64,000 nucleotides of DNA. Source: an uncultured Comamonas sp. (lineage in GTDB: Bacteria; Pseudomonadota; Gammaproteobacteria; Burkholderiales; Burkholderiaceae_C). Shown here piece after piece: positions 54,435 through 63,367 of the stretch. Within the stretch, counting starts at the first letter, position 1, and each line of letters opens with the position of its first letter. The notes beneath the pieces were generated by a model. It worked only from the letters and a program-made list of their open reading frames with translations, searched no databases and was not told the origin of the DNA. The stretch lies in NCBI GenBank assembly GCA_902175065.1, contig CABIIJ010000041.1:1-64000 (forward strand), given 5' to 3'. A program made the translations under genes and the position numbers.

Positions 54435-56135
54435 ATGCTGTCCACCGGCTTGCATTGGAATGTGTTGGATGAAACACTACTTCGCTGGCGCAGCCACCCC
54501 GCTGGCATGGCACACAGCGGCAGCCTGCCGCAGCTATTGGCGGCTTTAGCGGCCAACGAGGTGCGCGACTTTCCCGCCCTGCGCCCGCATCAGCGCCACC
54601 CCTGGCATGCTTTTTTGGTACAGCTGGCGGCAATTGCGCTGCACCATGCGGGGCAGAGCGAACCGTGGCAAGACGCGCAAGATTGGCGTGCAGCATTGCT
54701 GGCACTCACACCGGGTGATCCCGATGGCGCAGCCTGGTGTTTAGTGGCCCCGCCACATCGGCCTGCGCTGCTGCAAGCGCCGGTGCCGGGTGGTATTGCT
54801 GACTGGGATACGGATATTCGTGCGCCAGATCGCATGGACATGATTGGCACCTCCAAAAACCATGATTTGAAACGTGCGCGTGCAGGGCAGGCGAATGCGA
54901 ATGATTGGTTCTTTGCTCTTGTGAGCTTGCAAACTCAAGCCGGTAGCAACAGTGGTTCCTACAAGGGTATTTCTCGCATGAACAGCGGTGCAGGTAGTCG
55001 CCCCAGCATTGGTGTTTCGCAGCAAAGCGCTGCTTTTTCCCAACGATGGCGTGATGACGCAATCGCCTTGTTGCGTGCTCGTGAGGCTATTGCCGACACC
55101 TACGAGCTGCCTGCGCACGGAGGCCTGTCATTGCTCTGGCTTGTACCGTGGGATGGGAAAGCTTCATTGAACTTTCAAACCCTCGACCCTTGTTATATTG
55201 AAATTTGTAGACGTCTCAGGCTAGAGATGCGGGAGGGCTCAGTTTTTGCACGCACTACTAAAACTCCGGCATCTCGTATCCAGGAAAACGAGGCGCGCAA
55301 AGGGCGCACAGGAGATTTTTGGACACCTATTGATAAAGAGGGTGAAAAAATCATGGCTGTCCCAAGGCAAGGGTTCGGTTATCAGTTGGTCACCAAACTA
55401 TTCATTGAGGCCGGACACTTTGAGCCCGCTCCCGCGCAAGCCTTATTGCATTCGAATAGTGCTGCTCCGCTAGAGCTGGTGTGCAAAGGAATAGCGCCCG
55501 ACGGCAATAGCAAAACATCGGGCTACCACGAGCGTCGGGTGCCCATCTCCCCCAAGCTTCGCAAAAAAATTGCTGGTGATCAACGCCCACTGGTAGCGGG
55601 GCAAGCGAAACGGCGTATCGAAGCCATTTCTGCAATCCGTGGATTGCTCAAAGATGCCCTTTACCTGCTCTTTGAAAATGGACTTCCACAAGTGCAAGGC
55701 AAAAAGAAAAATCCAACGTCAGATGATCGTGCCAGCCGCTTTGCCCAGCCTTTTGAGCAACAGGAAGATGCCCGCTTTTTTGACGATCTGAATGTGCAGA
55801 TCGAAGCCGAAAGCGAGGAGCAAGAAGATGCCGTTTATCTGGCCTGGCTGCTGGGCCTGGCCGATCGTGCCCAGGCTGTGCTGACCAACGCTTTTCACGC
55901 TGGCCCGCGCAGCGCCATGCAGCGCTACAAGGCCCAATCAGCGGCGTTATCGCGCTTTCATGCCGGGTTGCGCGGTGGCAAAAAACCGCTGTTTCCAGAG
56001 CTGGTAGCGCATTACGCTGCGCAACGTGAAAGCGCACACCCTACCCCGTGTTCCACCCCATCGTCCCAAGGAGATGCCTCTTGCTCGACACCGCAGAACC
56101 CGCAATTGCCGCCTCAGCAACTGAGCCTGCTGTGA
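54435..56135 (+). CDS. casA: Cascade large subunit Cas8e (Cse1/CasA)
   Basis: A 566-residue type I-E large subunit, which recognises the PAM and recruits Cas3. The N-terminus carries LSTGLHWNVLDETLLRWRS and SLPQLLAALAANEVRDFPALRPHQRHPWHAFLVQL, a family hallmark, then MDMIGTSKNHDLKRAR. The middle (about residues 130-420) uses markedly lower-GC codons than the ends. The ATG follows an AGGAGG ribosome-binding site. It overlaps the next gene by about 55 bases. Confidence 0.93.
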   Translation: MLSTGLHWNVLDETLLRWRSHPAGMAHSGSLPQLLAALAANEVRDFPALRPHQRHPWHAFLVQLAAIALHHAGQSEPWQDAQDWRAALLALTPGDPDGAAWCLVAPPHRPALLQAPVPGGIADWDTDIRAPDRMDMIGTSKNHDLKRARAGQANANDWFFALVSLQTQAGSNSGSYKGISRMNSGAGSRPSIGVSQQSAAFSQRWRDDAIALLRAREAIADTYELPAHGGLSLLWLVPWDGKASLNFQTLDPCYIEICRRLRLEMREGSVFARTTKTPASRIQENEARKGRTGDFWTPIDKEGEKIMAVPRQGFGYQLVTKLFIEAGHFEPAPAQALLHSNSAAPLELVCKGIAPDGNSKTSGYHERRVPISPKLRKKIAGDQRPLVAGQAKRRIEAISAIRGLLKDALYLLFENGLPQVQGKKKNPTSDDRASRFAQPFEQQEDARFFDDLNVQIEAESEEQEDAVYLAWLLGLADRAQAVLTNAFHAGPRSAMQRYKAQSAALSRFHAGLRGGKKPLFPELVAHYAAQRESAHPTPCSTPSSQGDASCSTPQNPQLPPQQLSLL

Positions 56136-56659
56136 GCAGGCCCGTTGGGCACCGCCCGTTTGACGCGCTGGCCGCGCACACCACCAGCCACGGCACCAGC
56201 ACGGGCGAGCGTGCGGCGCTGGCACGGCTGTCGCCTGGGCAGCCCCTGCGCCCACACGAAATTGCCGCCCTGGCGCGTGCCCTCATCGCCGCAAATTTAA
56301 ACCCCGAGCAATGGCAAAGCGCTGCCTGGCAGCGCTGGGCCTTGATCGCCCACGGCATCGCCTTGGCCGGACACGATGCGGCGGGCAGGCTGGGCGCGCA
56401 ACTGGCCCGGGCAAAGGTGTCCGAACCGCGCGTCACCCGCCTTTTGACGGCACGCGGCAGTGCTTTTGCGCAACTGCTGCCGCGTCTGCTGCGCCTGCTG
56501 GCCAGCCAGGGCGTGCGCCCCAACTGGCGCGAGCTGGGGCCGCTCATCCTCAAAGAAAGCAGCAACGACAGTACCGACCAGGCCGAGGCCGAAGACATCC
56601 GCCTGCGTATCGCCGGCGCTTATTTTTCCGAACTTTCCAAGATGGAAAAAGGCGGCTAA
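56081..56659 (+). CDS. casB: Cascade small subunit Cse2 (CasB)
   Basis: A 192-residue Cse2, mostly helical, present in two copies in Cascade where it stabilises crRNA and non-target DNA. Recognisable parts are ERAALARLSPGQPLRPHEIAALARALI, QRWALIAHGIALAGHDAAGRLGAQLARAKVSEPRVTRLLTARG and LRIAGAYFSELSKMEKGG. The TTG at 56081 is preferred because AAGGAG lies at the ideal spacing (56068-56073); an ATG at 56048 has no ribosome-binding site. The gene is nested into the 3' end of casA in another frame. Confidence 0.9.
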   Translation: MLDTAEPAIAASATEPAVSRPVGHRPFDALAAHTTSHGTSTGERAALARLSPGQPLRPHEIAALARALIAANLNPEQWQSAAWQRWALIAHGIALAGHDAAGRLGAQLARAKVSEPRVTRLLTARGSAFAQLLPRLLRLLASQGVRPNWRELGPLILKESSNDSTDQAEAEDIRLRIAGAYFSELSKMEKGG

Positions 56660-56728
56660 CGCCCGACCAGCAAGCGCAAGTAGCTATCAAGAACATACCG
56701 AACACCGACAAATTTTCTGGAGCACCCC

Positions 56729-57913
56729 ATGACTCTTCCCCGTTTCCTGCAAATCCACACCCTGCACAACTACAGCGCCACCTTGCTCAACCGCGACGAT
56801 GCGGGGCTGTCCAAGCGCCTGCCCTATGGCGATGCCATCCGCACGCGCATTTCCTCGCAGTGCTTGAAACGCCATTGGCGCGTGGCTGACGATGCATTTG
56901 CGCTCAAAAATCTGGACGTGCCAATGGCGGTGCGTTCGCGTGAAACGCCGCGCCTCATCAAAGAACGCCTGCAAACCGCTGGCGTGGCCGAACCACTGGC
57001 ACAAATCGCCGTCGAGGGTTTGCGTGCGGCGGGCTTGGTGGACAAGGCCAAAGACCTCAAAGGCAAGGAAGCGCTGGAAACCGGCCAAGCCGTGCTGCTG
57101 GGCTATGCCGAAATCGAATACCTGGTGCAGCGCTGCGCGGCGCTGACGACCGAACACACTGAGGAAAAGGCCCTCAAAGCAGCGGTTGCCGCCTTCTTGA
57201 AAGAAGAAAAGAAAAACCTTGAAGCCTTGCGCCTGGGCAGCGGCCTGGAATCGGCCCTGTTTGGCCGTATGGTCACCTCTGATGTGCTGGCAAGCCGCGA
57301 TGCTGCCGTCTATGTGGCCCATGCCTTTACGGTCCATGAAGCGCAAGTGGAAAACGACTACTTCACCGTGGTCGACGATCTGCTGCGAGACGCTGGTGAA
57401 GTCGGTTCTGCCGGTATTTTTGACACTGAATTGGCCAGCGGCCTGTACTACGGCTACGTGGTCGTCGATCTGCCGCAGCTCATCGCCAACCTGGAAGGCG
57501 TGAAGATCACCGACTGGGCCAACATCACCCCCGAACAGCGTGCCCTGGCGGGTCGTGTAGTGCAAAGTCTGCTGCACCTGGTGGCCACCGTCAGCCCTGG
57601 AGCCAAGCGCGGCTCGACCGCCCCGTTCGAGTGGGCCAAATTCATGCTGGTAGAGGCGGGCGACTGGCAGCCGCGCAGCCTGGCCGGGGCGTTTCACAGC
57701 GCGTTGTCCACACGCCAACCACAACTGCGCCAAACGGCAGTGCAAGCCCTGTCCGATGAAATCCAACGCCTGGATGCGGCCTATGGCGCACCGTTGGCAC
57801 GGCGTTTTCTGACCGTTGATGACGTGGCTGTACCGGGAGCGCAGCGCCTGTCACTCACCGCCCTGGCCGACTGGGCACGTGAAGCGGTGGTGCAAGCGCA
57901 GGTGGAGGCTTAA
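56729..57913 (+). CDS. casC: Cascade backbone subunit Cas7e (Cse4/CasC)
   Basis: A 394-residue RAMP-fold Cas7 that polymerises along the crRNA. FLQIHTLHNYSATLLNRDDAGLSKRLPYGDAIRTRISSQCLKRHWR is the conserved N-terminus, with YYGYVVVDLPQLIANLEG and KRGSTAPFEWAKFMLVEAGDWQPRSLAGAF later. It is preceded by a 69-bp gap, the only real gap inside the cas operon, which contains a remnant resembling the end of the dispersed palindromic repeat (AGCGCAAGTAGCTATCAA). Confidence 0.95.
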   Translation: MTLPRFLQIHTLHNYSATLLNRDDAGLSKRLPYGDAIRTRISSQCLKRHWRVADDAFALKNLDVPMAVRSRETPRLIKERLQTAGVAEPLAQIAVEGLRAAGLVDKAKDLKGKEALETGQAVLLGYAEIEYLVQRCAALTTEHTEEKALKAAVAAFLKEEKKNLEALRLGSGLESALFGRMVTSDVLASRDAAVYVAHAFTVHEAQVENDYFTVVDDLLRDAGEVGSAGIFDTELASGLYYGYVVVDLPQLIANLEGVKITDWANITPEQRALAGRVVQSLLHLVATVSPGAKRGSTAPFEWAKFMLVEAGDWQPRSLAGAFHSALSTRQPQLRQTAVQALSDEIQRLDAAYGAPLARRFLTVDDVAVPGAQRLSLTALADWAREAVVQAQVEA

Positions 57914-57916
57914 AGC

Positions 57917-58645
57917 GTGCGCCGCCACCTTGTATTACGGCTGGCCTCTCCCCTGATCGCCTTTGGCGGCGAGGCCATTGACAGCCTGGGCGTGGTTCGG
58001 GATTTTCCCGCGCTCTCCATGGTCACCGGCCTGTTGGCCAACGCCTTTGGCTGGGATCGTGGTGATGCGCAGGCACATCACCGGCTGCAAGAGCGCTTGC
58101 GCCTGGGCTGTGTGCTGGTGCCTGGGGCACAGCGCCTTCAGGACTTTCAAACGGCCCAATTGGGCAAAGACGACAAGGGTTGGACGACTTGGGGCGTGCC
58201 TGAGGAGCGTGCGGGCGGTGCAGGTACTTATGCTGGTCCGCACCTACGTTACCGTGATTACCACGCCGATCTGACCGCCTGGGTGGCCTTGGCCCTGCTA
58301 CCTGCCGAAGAAGCCCCCACCCTGGAAACTATCGCCAACGCCTTGGACAAACCGGCCCGCCCGCTATTCATTGGCCGCAAGCCTTGCTTACCAACTGATC
58401 GACTGGTAGCGGGCTGGCAAGATGCTGCCGACGTTCGCAGCGCCCTGCAAGCCATCGTCAAAGCCCAACAACTTCACACCAGCCAACCCCAGCCCTGGCC
58501 TGCACAATGGCCGGACGGTGAAGGCCGCCAGATAGGCGACCGCCTTCTCGATGTTTGCGACGAGCGCAATTGGCACACTCAGTTGCACGGCGGCTGGCGG
58601 CCTGTGCGCCAAGGGCTGCTATATCCGCAGGAGGTGTCGGCATGA
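57917..58645 (+). CDS. casD: Cascade subunit Cas5e (CasD)
   Basis: A 242-residue Cas5e that binds the crRNA 5' handle. Family features are VLRLASPLIAFGGEAIDSLGVVRDFPALSMVTGLLANAFGWDRGD, with its glycine-rich start and TGLLANA, then YAGPHLRYRDYHAD and PLFIGRKPCLPTDRLV. It starts at a GTG 3 bases after the casC stop and overlaps the casE start by 4 bases. Confidence 0.94.
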   Translation: MRRHLVLRLASPLIAFGGEAIDSLGVVRDFPALSMVTGLLANAFGWDRGDAQAHHRLQERLRLGCVLVPGAQRLQDFQTAQLGKDDKGWTTWGVPEERAGGAGTYAGPHLRYRDYHADLTAWVALALLPAEEAPTLETIANALDKPARPLFIGRKPCLPTDRLVAGWQDAADVRSALQAIVKAQQLHTSQPQPWPAQWPDGEGRQIGDRLLDVCDERNWHTQLHGGWRPVRQGLLYPQEVSA

Positions 58646-59403
58646 GTCATACCACTGCCTTGCATTTGCTGCATATGCAGCCGGATACTCGTTTGCTGGC
58701 CACGTGGATGGTGCGCTACCGCACACAGGATGAGGGAGAGGCACTCCATGGCCTGCTGCGTGCGGCATTTGGCACACAAGCCCCGCAGCCCTTTCGTTAC
58801 CTTGACGAGCAGCGTGGCTTGCTTGCTTATACCAAGATGGATGCAGCAACGCTGGAGCAACAAGTGGCGTTGGCTGATCCACAGGCAGCCCGCATCCTGG
58901 GGCTGGGTGCTGGACAAGGGCAAGACGGCTACCGCCTGCGTCCCTTTCCCACCGTCTGGCCGCAAGGCAAGGAGCTGGGGTTTGAGGTGCGCGTGCGCCC
59001 CACCGTGCGCGGAGCCAAAGGCGAGCAAGATGCTTTTTTGCACGCTGTGGCGGCCGCTGACGGGAAAGAAGGCGCTTTCGTCTCGCGCGAGGCGGTGTAC
59101 GCCGATTGGCTGCGTGCCCAACTGTGCCAACGCTCTGGCCAGCCGTCCCAGCCCTGGCAAGGGGCGGCGGAGCTGTTGGACGTGCAATTGAGCGCCTTTG
59201 CTCGCAGCCGTATTCACCGTCACAGCCAAGCAGGGGCGAATACCGCCCGCAAAGGCCGCACCATTGATGGCCCGGATGCCACCCTGACAGGGCGCTTGCG
59301 CGTAAACGACCCGGCAGCGTTTGCCCTCCTGCTGGCACGCGGCATCGGGCGGCACCGCAGCTATGGCTTTGGCATGGTGTTGCTGCGCCGCGCTGATGGG
59401 TAG
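58642..59403 (+). CDS. casE: CRISPR RNA endonuclease Cas6e (CasE)
   Basis: A 253-residue RAMP endonuclease that cleaves the repeat hairpin and stays bound to the crRNA 3' end. HGLLRAAFGTQAPQPFRYL corresponds to the N-terminal active-site region and the C-terminal glycine-rich loop is ARGIGRHRSYGFGMVLLRRA. The ATG follows a GGAGG ribosome-binding site and overlaps casD by 4 bases. Confidence 0.94.
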   Translation: MSHTTALHLLHMQPDTRLLATWMVRYRTQDEGEALHGLLRAAFGTQAPQPFRYLDEQRGLLAYTKMDAATLEQQVALADPQAARILGLGAGQGQDGYRLRPFPTVWPQGKELGFEVRVRPTVRGAKGEQDAFLHAVAAADGKEGAFVSREAVYADWLRAQLCQRSGQPSQPWQGAAELLDVQLSAFARSRIHRHSQAGANTARKGRTIDGPDATLTGRLRVNDPAAFALLLARGIGRHRSYGFGMVLLRRADG

Positions 59404-59415
59404 AGGAAAGCGCAC

Positions 59416-60309
59416 ATGCTCAAGGGCCGTCTGGGTTTGGAAAAAGCCCGCATTCCCCACGCCGACCGCCACGGCTTGCTGTGGCTCTCGCGTGGGGAGC
59501 TGTGTGTGATCGATGGTTGCCTGCACTTTGTGCGTGGCAAAGACAGCCTGACACCTGGCATCGATCAAATCCCGCACCAGTCCGTTTCGATGATTCTGCT
59601 AGGTCCAGGCAGCAGCGTAACGCATGATGCATTGCGCCTACTGGCGCGGCACGGAACTTTGCTGGCGGCGGTAGGTGAAGACGGCGTGCGCAGCTATACC
59701 GCACCGCCTCTGTTGCCCGACCGCTCCGATGTGGCCCGCCGCCAGGCCGAGCTGTGGGGCAACCAGCGCCGACGTATCAGTGTGGCCCGCCATATGTACG
59801 CGCTGCGCTTGGGTGAACATCTGCCGCACCGCGATTTGGACACCTTGCGTGGCATCGAAGGCTCCCGCGTCAAAGCCATGTATGGACTGATGGCGAACAA
59901 ATACGGCATCACTTGGAAAGGCCGCCACTATGATCGTGCCAATCCCAATGCGACGGACATCCCCAACCAAGCTATCAATCACGCCGCTACCGCTGTGCAA
60001 GCTGCTGCCGCTATTGCCGTGCAGGCCGTAGCCGCACTGCCACCGTTGGGGTTTATCCATGAGGATTCGGGGCAGTCCTTTGTACTGGACATTGCCGACC
60101 TGTACCGTGACAGCATGACATTGAGCATCGCATTTACAGCGGCCAAACAAGCTGAGAAATCCAATGAACCGATAGATCGATTGGTACGGCGCGAAGCTGC
60201 CATGGTGTTTCGCAAGCAGGGGGTGATCCCCTCGATGATCGACAGTATCCAAACCGTTTTGCGTATGGACGAGGTGCGGCATGGCGCTGGTCACGATAGT
60301 CATACGTGA
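59416..60309 (+). CDS. cas1: CRISPR integrase Cas1 (type I-E)
   Basis: A 297-residue Cas1e, the metal-dependent integrase of spacer acquisition. Ligands are seen as Glu in LRGIEGSRVKAMYG and His plus Asp residues in LGFIHEDSGQSFVLDIADLYRD. The length matches E. coli Cas1. It is preceded by AGAGGA and overlaps cas2 by 29 bases. Confidence 0.96.
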   Translation: MLKGRLGLEKARIPHADRHGLLWLSRGELCVIDGCLHFVRGKDSLTPGIDQIPHQSVSMILLGPGSSVTHDALRLLARHGTLLAAVGEDGVRSYTAPPLLPDRSDVARRQAELWGNQRRRISVARHMYALRLGEHLPHRDLDTLRGIEGSRVKAMYGLMANKYGITWKGRHYDRANPNATDIPNQAINHAATAVQAAAAIAVQAVAALPPLGFIHEDSGQSFVLDIADLYRDSMTLSIAFTAAKQAEKSNEPIDRLVRREAAMVFRKQGVIPSMIDSIQTVLRMDEVRHGAGHDSHT

Positions 60310-60598
60310 CATGGCCAACCGTTACCACGGCTTTTTGTCATCGGTGATGCTGGAGGTCGCCCCTAATGTGTTCATCGCTCCCAGGATGAACCCTGGCGTG
60401 CGCGAGCGCGTGTGGAGTGTGTTGAGCGACTGGTATGCCTATGAACCTCAAGGCAGCGCCGTCATGGTTTGGCGTGATAGCAACGCCACGGGCGGCGTAG
60501 GCATTTCCAGCTTGGGCACTCCACCGCGTGAGTTGGCGGAGTTGGATGGCATGTGGATCGTGCGACGACACTCATCTGAGGCTAAAAAATCTCTTTAA
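60281..60598 (+). CDS. cas2: CRISPR adaptation protein Cas2 (type I-E)
   Basis: A 105-residue Cas2e. MALVTIVIRDMANRYHGFLSSVMLEVAPNVFIAPRMNPGVRERVW is the conserved beta-alpha-beta start of the type I-E form, with ELAELDGMWIVRR near the end where Cas1 docks. It bridges two Cas1 dimers in the integration complex. The array begins 55 bases after its stop codon. Confidence 0.95.
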   Translation: MALVTIVIRDMANRYHGFLSSVMLEVAPNVFIAPRMNPGVRERVWSVLSDWYAYEPQGSAVMVWRDSNATGGVGISSLGTPPRELAELDGMWIVRRHSSEAKKSL

Positions 60599-60653
60599 AA
60601 TCACGTGTCACTTTGGTAATTTTCTCTGGTATGTCAAGTGGTTATGCTCTAGA
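60599..60653 (+). promoter_or_regulatory. CRISPR leader
   Basis: The 55-bp AT-rich gap between cas2 and the first repeat. It should hold the array promoter and Cas1-Cas2 docking sequence. It is short for a type I-E leader, so part of the promoter may lie inside cas2. Confidence 0.6.
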
Positions 60654-63002
60654 GGTTGCCCCGCGCGAGCGGGGATAGGCCCGCGCGGAGGAAAGCGCCC
60701 TGGCGCAGGTCGTAGGTTGCCCCGCGCGAGCGGGGATAGGCCCGCCCCCTTGGGTGATCGAGGGCGAGCCGCAGGGGTTGCCCCGCGCGAGCGGGGATAG
60801 GCCCTACTGGCCAGCCCGGCTTATGCCCGCCGCATCGGTTGCCCCGCGCGAGCGGGGATAGGCCCCGTTGCTTGGCAGCGCGGTCAATGCGCTGTTCGGT
60901 TGCCCCGCGCGAGCGGGGATAGGCCCGAGGAGGCCGAGAAATGGCTGATTGCACTTCCGGTTGCCCCGCGCGAGCGGGGATAGGCCCGATGCGATTTGCT
61001 GCAAATGCCCCACGAATTGGGTTGCCCCGCGCGAGCGGGGATAGGCCCAAGTCAGTAGCGAACGCTCGGTTGCGCCCTTCGGTTGCCCCGCGCGAGCGGG
61101 GATAGGCCCTCGCCCCGCAATATGACATCCTGGACGAAAGCGGTTGCCCCGCGCGAGCGGGGATAGGCCCCGAAGGTTGTCTCTCAAGGCAAGCTCCCTT
61201 ACGGTTGCCCCGCGCGAGCGGGGATAGGCCCCAGCTCCTACACCTAGTAGCCCATGGCAAGTAGGTTGCCCCGCGCGAGCGGGGATAGGCCCGCAGCAAT
61301 GACCGGATGACATCAGTCATCGAAGGTTGCCCCGCGCGAGCGGGGATAGGCCCGGAGAAGACTTGGACGAAGCAGTTGACGCCGCGGTTGCCCCGCGCGA
61401 GCGGGGATAGGCCCACACGCCCCCCGCCCTTGCGCAATGGATTGTTGGTTGCCCCGCGCGAGCGGGGATAGGCCCGACATGTAGGCCCGCACGATGGCCC
61501 GCTGGGCGGTTGCCCCGCGCGAGCGGGGATAGGCCCAAAGACCGACCGATCTACCGCCAAGGTCTTTAGGTTGCCCCGCGCGAGCGGGGATAGGCCCAGC
61601 ACGGCAACGGTTTCCATTGATAGCTCCAAGGTTGCCCCGCGCGAGCGGGGATAGGCCCCGTATCTGCTGGAATGCGGGCCTATCCAGTGAGGTTGCCCCG
61701 CGCGAGCGGGGATAGGCCCGCGGATGGGGGCCAGCAGGGTATTGATGCGGCGGTTGCCCCGCGCGAGCGGGGATAGGCCCCAAGATTGACGAGCAAACCC
61801 ACGATCTGTGGCGGTTGCCCCGCGCGAGCGGGGATAGGCCCAAGCAATCGCTTCCAGGTCTCAGCGTCGCGCTGGTTGCCCCGCGCGAGCGGGGATAGGC
61901 CCCGTCAGGAGGCCACGGAATGAGCTTCGAGGACGGTTGCCCCGCGCGAGCGGGGATAGGCCCATAGCCTCTACGTAATCCAGCAAGCGCAGGCGGGTTG
62001 CCCCGCGCGAGCGGGGATAGGCCCAAGCCGCAGTTCAAGCGACCCATTCACCCGCTGGTTGCCCCGCGCGAGCGGGGATAGGCCCTGGATTCGCAAGCCC
62101 TGGTACAAGTCTGCCGAGGTTGCCCCGCGCGAGCGGGGATAGGCCCTTGGCAGCTACGGATGCTACTGCACTCGTAGGGGTTGCCCCGCGCGAGCGGGGA
62201 TAGGCCCAAATACAGGGTCAATCTGTGGAAGCTCTACAGGGGTTGCCCCGCGCGAGCGGGGATAGGCCCCAGCAGCCCTCACACCAGCCGCCAATCCAGG
62301 AGGTTGCCCCGCGCGAGCGGGGATAGGCCCTGCTCGCCTTGCCCTTATCCACCTGAACGAAAGGTTGCCCCGCGCGAGCGGGGATAGGCCCCAACCGGCA
62401 GCGATGGAACTGCCAATCAGTGCGGTTGCCCCGCGCGAGCGGGGATAGGCCCCCATCTTGTTACCCTCCCTTTTTTTAGTCCTGGGTTGCCCCGCGCGAG
62501 CGGGGATAGGCCCTTTGGCTAGTGGCGCTGGTTTCTTCGGATGCCCGGTTGCCCCGCGCGAGCGGGGATAGGCCCTGAAAGACCGGCTACCGCAGTTTGC
62601 CGACCTCGGTTGCCCCGCGCGAGCGGGGATAGGCCCGTGTCTCGAACCGAGGTCAGCGGTTCTGCTTTGGTTGCCCCGCGCGAGCGGGGATAGGCCTATA
62701 TGGCGCCGCTGCACTGCGTGGATGCGTGGGGTTGCCCCGCGCGAGCGGGGATAGGCCCCATTGCGAGTCCAGAGTTGCCCATTCGACCATGGTTGCCCCG
62801 CGCGAGCGGGGATAGGCCCTACTAAAGATGGCACTGAAAAAGCGGACTGCAGGTTGCCCCGCGCGAGCGGGGATAGGCCCCTGGACGGTGCCAACCTGGG
62901 CGGAGACATCAAGGTTGCCCCGCGCGAGCGGGGATAGGCCCACCACGTCGGCCATGACGATCATTCAGGATCAGGTTGCCCCGCGCGAGCAGGGATAGGC
63001 CC
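60654..63002 (+). CRISPR. Type I-E CRISPR array, 39 repeats and 38 spacers
   Basis: The 29-bp repeat starts GGTTGCCCCGCGCGAGC and ends GGGGATAGGCCC. It repeats every 61 bp with 32-bp spacers, except two 33-bp spacers (62208-62240 and 62514-62546). The stem CCCCGC / GCGGGG and the predicted 8-nt handle ATAGGCCC match the layout of E. coli type I-E repeats. All repeats are identical by eye except the one at 62669 (last base T at 62697) and the last, at 62974 (G to A at 62991, inside the stem). Degeneration at this end shows it is the old end and that acquisition occurs next to cas2. Confidence 0.98.
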
Positions 63003-63259
63003 TTGGCCTGATTGAAAATAGCCTGGCGTTCCCCTACGAGAACGTGCATCTGGTGCCGGACATGTACCTCTTCCAGCCCGGCAGCGCCGCCTACGTGCAG
63101 GCAGCCAACCAGTTCCTGGGCGACCAGCTGCTGTTCGGCTCGTCCTACACCTTCCGCCCCATCCGCCAGAGCATTGACGACTTCCTGGCGCTGGGCTTTG
63201 ACGAAGCCGTCCTGCCGCGCCTGCTGCACGACAACGCCGCGCGGCTGTTCAAGCTGTAA
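63002..63259 (+). pseudogene. Amidohydrolase 3' remnant truncated by the CRISPR array
   Basis: An open frame directly after the last repeat encodes about 85 residues, LGLIENSLAFPYENVHLVPD then MYLFQPGSAAYVQAANQFLG and QLLFGSSYTFRPI, ending RLLHDNAARLFKL. This is the C-terminal end of an amidohydrolase-2 (TIM-barrel metal hydrolase) family protein. There is a stop in frame inside the last repeat (62996-62998), and the 5' two-thirds of the gene are absent from the window. A GTG at 63044 is the only plausible start, so it is almost certainly non-functional. Confidence 0.8.
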
Positions 63260-63271
63260 GCGGCAAAACTA

Positions 63272-63367
63272 TCAAAAAAGAGAGCTTTTTCCACTATTGA
63301 GAAAAGGGTTTCATGGTGAAAACATCATGAATCCCTTTATTTATCAGTGGACACAGCTTCTTTTTAA
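63272..63367. repeat. Nested palindromic intergenic repeat, copy H
   Basis: Outer arms AGCTTTTTCCACT (63283-63295) and AGTGGACACAGCT (63346-63358) pair at 10 of 13 and are flanked by A and T runs. The inner arms AAAGGGTTTCATG (63303-63315) and CATGAATCCCTTT (63326-63338) pair at 12 of 13. It lies between the amidohydrolase remnant and the convergent recQ, whose stop codon is at its edge. Confidence 0.85.

Noticed and set aside
60649-62964. Long minus-strand reading frames with repeating GLSPLARGN, GPIPARAGQP and AYPRSRGAT peptides
   Set aside because: They are translations of the CRISPR repeat in three frames because the 61-bp period is not a multiple of three; they are not proteins.
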